From: Candidatus Olsenella pullistercoris
GTDB lineage: Bacteria > Actinomycetota > Coriobacteriia > Coriobacteriales > Atopobiaceae
Assembly (NCBI GenBank): GCA_019116525.1
Contig: DXBM01000050.1
Span: forward strand, 118,211 to 182,210
Reading direction: 5' to 3'
Length of the DNA stretch: 64,000 nt
Positions within the stretch are counted from its first letter, which is position 1, and the number at the start of each line of letters is the position of its first letter. Below the pieces are notes generated by a model. It had not been told where the DNA came from and ran no database searches. It saw only the letters and a program-made list of their open reading frames with translations. The position numbers were made by a program, and so were the translations under genes. Shown piece by piece: positions 58,940-64,000 of this stretch.

Positions 58940-60139
58940 GTGACCGTTGTCCTTCTCGTTGTCATCTACGTGGCCTTCGTTGGCCTTGGCATCCCGGACT
59001 CGCTCTTTGGCGCGGCGTGGCCCGCCATCTACGCCGACTTTGGCGTCCCAGTCTCGTGGGGCAGCCTCGTCACCATGGTCGTCTCGTGCGGGACCATCGT
59101 CTCGAGCCTGGCGTCCGCCACGGTGATCTCGCGCTTTGGGACGGGGCGCGTCACCGCGGCCTCCACCGCGCTCACGGTCGTTGCCCTCGCCGGCTTTGCC
59201 GTGGCGCCCGCGTTCCCGTGGCTGTGCGTGCTCGCCGTGCCGCTGGGCCTGGGCGCCGGCGCCATCGACACAGCGCTCAACAACTACGTGGCGCTGCACT
59301 ACCGTGCCACGCACATGAACTTCCTGCACTGCGCCTACGGGGTGGGCGTCACGCTGAGCCCGTTCCTTATGTCGATGGCGCTCTCTGTTGGGACCTGGCG
59401 CGAGGGCTACCTCGGCGCGACGCTCTGCCAGGTGCTCATCTGCGCGCTCACGGTCGCGATCCTGCCGCTCTGGGGTCGCGTCGGGCACGAGGCCGGAGAG
59501 CGGGGCGAGCAGGGCGAGAAGGACGTTGAGACGCGCGCCGCAAGCCCGCTCTCCCTTGTGCGCCGCCACGACGTGCGCTTGGCGTGCCTGGTCTTTCTCT
59601 GCTCGGTTGCCATCGAGTGCATCTGCAACAACTGGGGGTCGAGCTACCTCGTCAACGACCGGGGGCTGGGGCCCGCCGAGGCTGCCGGCACGGTCACGGT
59701 CTACTACGTGGGCGTGACAGCGGGCCGCTTCCTTTCCGGCGTGCTCGCCAACAGGCTCTCGAGCAAGCAGCTTGTGGGGCTGGGCCAGGCGGTGACCTTC
59801 GCGGCGGTTCTCGCCCTGCTCCTGCCGCTGCCGTCGGCGGTGGCTCCGGCGGGCCTGTTCTTCGTTGGGTTCGGTAACAGCCCGCTTTACCCCAACATGC
59901 TCCACCTCACCCCGCGCCTGTTCGGCCGCGAGCTCTCGCAGGCGGTGATAGGCGTGCAGATGGCGGCGTCGTATCTGGGGTCGCTGCTGCTCGCCCCGCT
60001 CTTTGGGGTTCTCGGCCAGTCGTTTGGGTTCTGGCTCTTCCCGGTGGCGCTGCTCGCGCTGAGCCTCGTGGTGCTGGGAGCGTTCGTCGCGCTCATGCGG
60101 CTCAAGGGGTGGCGCCCGCGCCGACCCGCGCGCTCCTAG
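58940..60139 (+). CDS. MFS transporter (sugar-type)
   Basis: 399 residues with twelve membrane segments. The N-terminus TVVLLVVIYVAFVGLGIPDSLFGAAWPAIY is like FucP/YfkF-type MFS members. A cytoplasmic loop between segments 6 and 7 is charged (EAGERGEQGEKDVETR). The LacI-type palindrome upstream suggests control by a sugar or by carbon status. GTG 58940 follows GCAGGGAG. Substrate unknown. Confidence 0.9.
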   Translation: MTVVLLVVIYVAFVGLGIPDSLFGAAWPAIYADFGVPVSWGSLVTMVVSCGTIVSSLASATVISRFGTGRVTAASTALTVVALAGFAVAPAFPWLCVLAVPLGLGAGAIDTALNNYVALHYRATHMNFLHCAYGVGVTLSPFLMSMALSVGTWREGYLGATLCQVLICALTVAILPLWGRVGHEAGERGEQGEKDVETRAASPLSLVRRHDVRLACLVFLCSVAIECICNNWGSSYLVNDRGLGPAEAAGTVTVYYVGVTAGRFLSGVLANRLSSKQLVGLGQAVTFAAVLALLLPLPSAVAPAGLFFVGFGNSPLYPNMLHLTPRLFGRELSQAVIGVQMAASYLGSLLLAPLFGVLGQSFGFWLFPVALLALSLVVLGAFVALMRLKGWRPRRPARS

Positions 60140-60225
60140 GGGGCGGGACCTAGGCCCTCCTGGGGCCGCGGGCTCCTGACGCCCCTCTCGGGTGGTATCG
60201 TCGACACCGTCAACCGAGGGAGGGG

Positions 60226-61173
60226 ATGTCCGTGCTCCACACGACCGCCTACGATTCTCCGCTTGGCGAGATGCTGCTGGCAAGCGACGGCACTGCCCTC
60301 ACGGGCCTGTGGTTCGCGGGCCAGCGCCATGCTGCCGCGGGACTCTCGCCGGACGCGACGCCCCGTGACGACCTGCCCGTCTTTGATGCTGCCCGCGCCT
60401 GGCTCCGCTCGTACTTCTCGGGCGAGAAGAACCTGGGGCCGCTGACCCTCAGGCTCACGGGGACCCCCTTCCAGACCTGCGTCTGGGACGCCCTGTGCAA
60501 GGTGCCCTACGGCCAGACCGTCACGTACGGCGAGCTTGCCGCGCGCGTCGGACAGCGCCTGGGGCGCGTCACCTCCGCCAGGGCGGTGGGGTCGGCCGTG
60601 GGCCGCAACCCCGTTTCCGTCATCGTGGGCTGCCACCGGGTACTCGGCTCGCGCGGCGAGCTCACCGGCTACGCCGGTGGCGTCTGGCGCAAGCGCGCCC
60701 TTCTCGCCCTCGAGCTCGAGGGCCTTTCGATCGAGGAGGCGCGCGAGCGCCCCGCGACCCTCGTGAGCGCGCTCGCAGACGCGTGGGAGCGCTCGGTTCG
60801 CGCGACGCACGACTTCCTCCTCCCCGGGGAGGTGGAGCGGATGCGCCCCACGGTTCCCGGCGTGATCGGTCGCGTGCCGCGCCTGCTCGTGGCGCGCCGG
60901 GAGGGCGTCCCGATTGGGTTTCTCGGCATGGACGGGGACTTCGTGGAGATGCTGTTCGTGGGCCCCGGGGAGCGAGGGCGCGGTGTGGGGCGGCTGCTCA
61001 TGGAGCGGGCGACGGAGCTCCTCGGTGCGCGCGAGGTCTCGGTGAACGAGCAGAACCGCCAGGCCGTTGGCTTCTACGAGCGCATGGGGTTCGTTGTCCT
61101 TCGCCGCACGCCCACGGACGAGGACGGGCGCCCCTATCCGCTGCTCTACATGGGGCTCTCGCCCGATGCCTGA
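60226..61173 (+). CDS. Methylated-DNA-cysteine methyltransferase fused to a GNAT domain
   Basis: 315 residues in two parts. Residues 1-165 are an Ogt/MGMT O6-alkylguanine DNA alkyltransferase: helix-turn-helix around PYGQTVTYGELA and the acceptor cysteine in VIVGCHRVLGSRGELTGYAGG. Residues about 185-315 are a GNAT acetyltransferase (VGPGERGRGVGRLLMERA, AVGFYERMGFVVL). The acceptor motif is GCHR where most family members have PCHR. The fusion couples DNA repair with an acetyltransferase of unknown substrate. GAGGGAGGGG precedes the ATG. Confidence 0.92.
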   Translation: MSVLHTTAYDSPLGEMLLASDGTALTGLWFAGQRHAAAGLSPDATPRDDLPVFDAARAWLRSYFSGEKNLGPLTLRLTGTPFQTCVWDALCKVPYGQTVTYGELAARVGQRLGRVTSARAVGSAVGRNPVSVIVGCHRVLGSRGELTGYAGGVWRKRALLALELEGLSIEEARERPATLVSALADAWERSVRATHDFLLPGEVERMRPTVPGVIGRVPRLLVARREGVPIGFLGMDGDFVEMLFVGPGERGRGVGRLLMERATELLGAREVSVNEQNRQAVGFYERMGFVVLRRTPTDEDGRPYPLLYMGLSPDA

Positions 61174-61201
61174 CGGGGTCGTCGACTTTGGAGGCGCACA
61201 T

Positions 61202-61744
61202 CTATTCCATTGAGCGCAGGTGCTCGAGCACCGGCCGCAGGTGCTCGCGGCGCGTCCCGTCAAAGCCCTCGCGCATGGCGTCGAGCGCGAAGGCGACGCG
61301 CGGGTCGGTCCTGGCCTCCTTTGCCTGCATGCGGAAGAACGCGCGCATGGCCAGCTTGTCGAGGGCACACAGGCGGTCGAAGTCAAAGCCGCCCTGGCAG
61401 TAGAAGCGCGCGAGGCGTGGGTAGCGCTCGCTCGGGAACGCGCGCTCGAGGGCGGCGTCGGTCTCGCTCCTGGGCCACTCCTCGCTCGGCATGGGGTAGG
61501 CTCCCACGCCCACGACCACGTAGCGGCACTCGGGGCGCTCGTCCATGAGGTCGCGCAGCCAGCGGGCGCCCTTGAGCCCTCCGGCGTGGAACCAGCTGAG
61601 AAAGACGATCGTTCCCGCGTCGGCCACGCCGGCCGACGCGCGCCCAGCGAACGGGACAGCCTTGGTCCCGAGCGACTCCGCGAGCCAGCGGGCGTACTTC
61701 TCGGTGAACCCGGTCTGCGAGCAGTAGACGACGGCGGTGCTCAT
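61202..61744 (-). CDS. Flavodoxin-domain protein
   Basis: 180 residues. The N-terminal phosphate loop is VVYCSQTGFTEKYARWLAE, followed by FLSWFHAGGLKGARWLRDLM, as in Flavodoxin_5-like proteins related to menaquinone-dependent protoporphyrinogen oxidase. The C-terminal ~90 residues are helical and specific. ATG 61744 has AAAGGAG upstream. It is cotranscribed with the TetR gene before it (TGAGCATG junction). Confidence 0.85.
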   Translation of the reverse strand: MSTAVVYCSQTGFTEKYARWLAESLGTKAVPFAGRASAGVADAGTIVFLSWFHAGGLKGARWLRDLMDERPECRYVVVGVGAYPMPSEEWPRSETDAALERAFPSERYPRLARFYCQGGFDFDRLCALDKLAMRAFFRMQAKEARTDPRVAFALDAMREGFDGTRREHLRPVLEHLRSME

Positions 61745-61746
61745 GC

Positions 61747-62370
61747 TCACTCCTTTGCTCGGTGCTGGGTGAGAAACGCGTCGAGGTGCCGCTCCACGAG
61801 GTCGCGCGCCTGCGGCCAGGGCATGTCCTCGCAGAGGGCCAGGAACACGGGACCGTGAAACTGCCGCGCGGCGAGGGCTACGTCGCAGGGGGAGAAGAGC
61901 CCGGCGTCGACGAGGCGCGAGAAGATCGTGCGCTGCAGCTCGAGCGGCCGCTCGATGAACACGGTGCGGAAGAGCTCGTCGCAGCGGGGGTCCGAGCGGC
62001 GCGCGCCCTCGAGCACGTGGCGCAGGCGCGTGATGCCGGCGTCCGCGAAGAGGGGCTCGTAGCTGGCGAGAACCACCTCGGCGAGCTCGGGCCCTTCCGT
62101 GAGGTAGGCGCTTGGGTCGTCGGTGGGGTGGGCGAGGGCGTGCTGGGAGCGCAGCGCCTGCGTGAGGCGATCGAGCTGGTGTTCCACCGCCGCGTCGAAG
62201 ATGGCCTGCTTGCTGGGGTAGTGGCTGTAGAGCGAGGCGTCGCGCATGCCCACCGCGGCCGCGACGTCGCGCATCGTCGTCGCGGCGTAGCCCTTCTCAG
62301 CGAACACCTCGAGGGCGCGCTCGCAGATGAGGCGCTTGGTGTCGCGCGTTGGCCCGGACGGTCGTCCCAT
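61747..62370 (-). CDS. TetR family transcriptional regulator
   Basis: 207 residues. The helix-turn-helix reads ATTMRDVAAAVGMRDASLYSHYPSKQAIF, followed by a helical effector domain. ATG 62370 is chosen because GGGAGGAAG lies upstream. It forms an operon with a flavodoxin-domain gene, and an inverted repeat overlaps the probable promoter (TATACT on the minus strand), implying autoregulation. Confidence 0.9.
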   Translation of the reverse strand: MGRPSGPTRDTKRLICERALEVFAEKGYAATTMRDVAAAVGMRDASLYSHYPSKQAIFDAAVEHQLDRLTQALRSQHALAHPTDDPSAYLTEGPELAEVVLASYEPLFADAGITRLRHVLEGARRSDPRCDELFRTVFIERPLELQRTIFSRLVDAGLFSPCDVALAARQFHGPVFLALCEDMPWPQARDLVERHLDAFLTQHRAKE

Positions 62371-62390
62371 GCTTCCTCCCGTGGTCGCCA

Positions 62391-62412
62391 AAACCTAGTA
62401 TACGATAGGTTT
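62391..62412. promoter_or_regulatory. Operator/promoter of the tetR-flavodoxin operon
   Basis: AAACCTA-N8-TAGGTTT is a perfect 7-bp inverted repeat starting 21 bases before the ATG at 62370. On the minus strand it contains TATACT (62402-62397), and TTGCCC lies 18 bases further upstream. A TetR dimer here would block its own promoter. Confidence 0.6.
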
Positions 62413-62460
62413 AAGAGAAAGGGCAAGGTGCGTGACGGCAGGGATCCGTCGAGACATTAA

Positions 62461-62475
62461 TTGACTAATGTTCAA
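62461..62475. promoter_or_regulatory. Candidate TetR operator, copy 1 (TTGANNANTGNTCAA)
   Basis: TTGACTAATGTTCAA lies 34 bases before the start of the TetR gene at 62510. A matching 15-mer, TTGAACATTGCTCAA, lies before the methyltransferase gene at 63158. Both share TTGA...TCAA ends and seven-base centres. Confidence 0.6.
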
Positions 62476-62509
62476 TAGAGTGGTAGTCTCCTGTCAGGAG
62501 GTGGCGCGT

Positions 62510-63112
62510 ATGGCGAGAACCGTGAAGGAACCCGAGGAGCGCAGGCGCGAGCTTTTGGCCTGTGCGATGCGGCTCTTCGCCGAGCAGGGCTACGACAACG
62601 TGTCCGTGCGCGCGGTGGCGCGGGCTGCGGGCGTGGCGCCGGGCCTCGCGTACCACTACTTCGAATCAAAGCAGAGTCTCTTCTCCGCCGCGATAGAGGA
62701 CTACGCTCGCCGCTGTGCGGAGTGCGTGTGCGAGATCCTGGACGAGCGTGGGCCCTCGCTCGACGAGAGGCTCGAGCGCGCGCTCGAGACGGGGGCCGCG
62801 CACGGCGGCTACCCCTACGCCGACTTCTTCCATGCCGAGGGCGCCGGTGCCCTGCACGACCGGCTCTCGCTCGCCATGTGCGAGGCGGTACGGCCACACC
62901 TGCGCGCCGCGCTCGAGCTCGACGCAGCGGAGCGGGGGGCATCCGCCGCGGACGCGGACCAGCTCGCGGCCATCATGACCTACGGGTGCGTGGGTCTGGC
63001 GGGCGGCCCGAGCATGCCGGACGAGGCCGCGATCGCCGCGGCAAGGCGCTACCTGCGGGCGCTTCTCGCCGAGTTCCGCACTGCGGGCGCTGACGGCACC
63101 GACCCAAGATAG
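62510..63112 (+). CDS. TetR family transcriptional regulator
   Basis: 200 residues. The helix-turn-helix reads VSVRAVARAAGVAPGLAYHYFESKQSLFSAAI, followed by a helical effector domain. ATG 62510 follows AGGAGG at 8 bases; the longer frame from 62468 overlaps the operator. Paired operators suggest it represses itself and the following methyltransferase gene. Confidence 0.9.
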   Translation: MARTVKEPEERRRELLACAMRLFAEQGYDNVSVRAVARAAGVAPGLAYHYFESKQSLFSAAIEDYARRCAECVCEILDERGPSLDERLERALETGAAHGGYPYADFFHAEGAGALHDRLSLAMCEAVRPHLRAALELDAAERGASAADADQLAAIMTYGCVGLAGGPSMPDEAAIAAARRYLRALLAEFRTAGADGTDPR

Positions 63113-63120
63113 GAAAACCG

Positions 63121-63146
63121 CCCCGGCATGGTCCGGGGCTCTTTTC
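63121..63146 (+). terminator. Terminator after the TetR gene
   Basis: CCCCGG-CATGGT-CCGGGG is followed by CTCTTTT, and the left side is preceded by AAAACCG, so the stem can extend. It separates the regulator from the methyltransferase gene, which then needs its own promoter at the second operator. Confidence 0.75.
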
Positions 63147-63157
63147 GAGACGCTGTA

Positions 63158-63172
63158 TTGAACATTGCTCAA
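63158..63172. promoter_or_regulatory. Candidate TetR operator, copy 2
   Basis: TTGAACATTGCTCAA is nearly symmetric and matches the site at 62461. It lies 15 bases before the methyltransferase ATG, between the terminator and the AAGGAG ribosome site, where bound repressor would block the gene's own transcription. Confidence 0.6.
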
Positions 63173-63187
63173 CAAAAGGAGATAAGA

Positions 63188-63829
63188 ATGGACGAGAAGA
63201 ACGCCGAGCTTCTGCGCGCCCGCTCGCGCGCCGCGTTCGACGCGCAGGCAGCGACCTACGACGAGGGCATGGAGGGCGATCATGCCCGACGCCTCTACCA
63301 GCACGTTGTTGGCGAGGTGACGCGCGTTGCGGCGGGGGTGCCCTCCCCGCGCGTGCTCGACCTCGGCTGCGGGACGGGTGCGCTCGCGGAGCGCCTGCTC
63401 GATGCGATCCCGGGTTGCTCCCTCGCGGGGGTGGACCTCTCTCCGCGCATGGTCGAGGTGGCCCGTGCGCGGCTGCGCGATCGTGCCAAGGTCCTTCTCG
63501 GCGACGCGGAGCGCCTGCCCTTCCATGACGCCGCCTTTGACGTGGTGGTTTGCAACGACTCGTTCCATCACTACCCGGACCCGGAGAGGGCAGTGTTCCA
63601 GGCGTGGCGGGTGCTTGCGACGGGCGGGGCGCTCGTGCTGGGAGACGTCTGGCAGCCCGCGCCGGCCCGCGCGCTCATGAACGCGTGGATGCCGCGCTCG
63701 CGCGAGGGCGACGTGCGCATCTACTCCGAGGCGGAGCTGCGCGACGTCCTGGGCACATGGTTCAGCCGGGTGAGCTGGCGCCGCGTGGGCGTCACGGCCT
63801 GTGTCGCGGTGGCGCGCAAGGACGCATGA
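63188..63829 (+). CDS. Class I SAM-dependent methyltransferase
   Basis: 213 residues of the Methyltransf_11 type (UbiE-like). Motif I is VLDLGCGTGALAERLLDAIPG, with GVDLSPRMVEVAR (SAM ribose contact), DAERLPFHDAAFDVVVCNDSFHH and LATGGALVLGD. The N-terminal RSRAAFDAQAATYDE is the usual cap helix of small-molecule methyltransferases. AAGGAG precedes ATG 63188. Substrate unknown; regulation by a TetR protein suggests response to a small molecule or toxic compound. Confidence 0.92.
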   Translation: MDEKNAELLRARSRAAFDAQAATYDEGMEGDHARRLYQHVVGEVTRVAAGVPSPRVLDLGCGTGALAERLLDAIPGCSLAGVDLSPRMVEVARARLRDRAKVLLGDAERLPFHDAAFDVVVCNDSFHHYPDPERAVFQAWRVLATGGALVLGDVWQPAPARALMNAWMPRSREGDVRIYSEAELRDVLGTWFSRVSWRRVGVTACVAVARKDA

Positions 63830-64000
63830 CGCCCTGCCGACGAGCCTCGAGGTTGCGACATGTCCCACGACAATGCTCATGTACGGTAAAGAAGCAAGCA
63901 ACCGAAAACAATAGATAGACCGCCAGCACTACACTATTCCGAACCAAAGACCAAAAGATAAGCATTTTGAGAAAATCTAAACTTTTGGATTTTCCTACAA
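63830..64000. other. AT-rich window end, no gene recognised
   Basis: The first ~55 bases are GC-rich. From about 63887 the sequence turns AT-rich, unlike anything else in the window. A GAAAATC/GATTTTC inverted repeat (63971-63994, 10-base loop) is seen near the end. It may be a promoter, terminator or the edge of a transferred segment; it continues outside the window. Confidence 0.5.

Overview
The window is GC-rich (apart from the last ~110 bases), densely packed and reads as a bacterial chromosome segment. Gene content and style (TyrZ-type tyrosyl-tRNA synthetase followed by a U32 protein, aldo/keto reductases with C-terminal 4Fe-4S clusters, Tat-type lipoproteins, many small ABC/two-component modules) fit a gut or oral Coriobacteriia actinobacterium, probably Olsenella-like Atopobiaceae. 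That placement is inference, not a database result. No rRNA, tRNA, CRISPR array, phage or transposase gene was recognised.

Layout. 1-2970: end of a BcrA-type ABC exporter operon with its own histidine kinase. 3033-11809: housekeeping genes (YbjQ-like protein, inactive-looking C39-like protein, class A penicillin-binding protein, tyrS, U32 protein, NifU-like protein, lgt). 11852-19900: a redox/detoxification island with TetR and LysR regulators, an iron alcohol dehydrogenase, two cyclophilin-like proteins, a flavodoxin, aldo/keto reductases, a carboxymuconolactone decarboxylase-like protein and a cupin; three genes here look internally deleted or truncated. 20096-25614: a GNAT protein, a CmpB-like membrane protein, a lipoprotein, prfC, a RelB/PIN toxin-antitoxin pair and a flavin reductase. 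25611-32615: SDR and lipase divergent around a 19-bp inverted repeat, then an iron-type ABC importer whose ATPase gene has a palindromic repeat in frame at its 5' end, then LysR and a small membrane protein. 32796-42136: radical SAM, TetR, universal stress protein, MBL hydrolase, NUDIX, 4Fe-4S aldo/keto reductase, two related membrane proteins, DUF2252. 42524-48954: a six-gene operon of ABC-2 exporter, NarL-type two-component system and Mef-like MFS pump. 48973-53242: small enzymes, 3-methyladenine glycosylase, YbaK-type deacylase, MBL hydrolase, CorA, SdpI-like protein. 53273-57009: an ABC-F ATPase divergent from a TetM-like ribosomal GTPase, both candidates for ribosome protection. 57048-63829: GNAT, VanZ-RDD, MFS with a LacI-type operator, MGMT-GNAT fusion, flavodoxin/TetR pair, and a TetR-methyltransferase pair with matching operators. 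The last ~110 bases are AT-rich.

The most unusual signals are non-coding. There is a family of palindromes built around GGGAC/GTCCC cores whose outer arms differ between copies but stay self-complementary, and a longer ~110-125 bp version in three copies, one of them inside a coding sequence. There are also a ~170-bp row of hairpins between convergent genes, a 153-bp element with 26-bp terminal inverted repeats, and a four-codon MRIR leader with a strong Shine-Dalgarno ahead of the ABC-F gene. The protein-coding theme is defence against ribosome- and envelope-targeting antibiotics plus redox chemistry.
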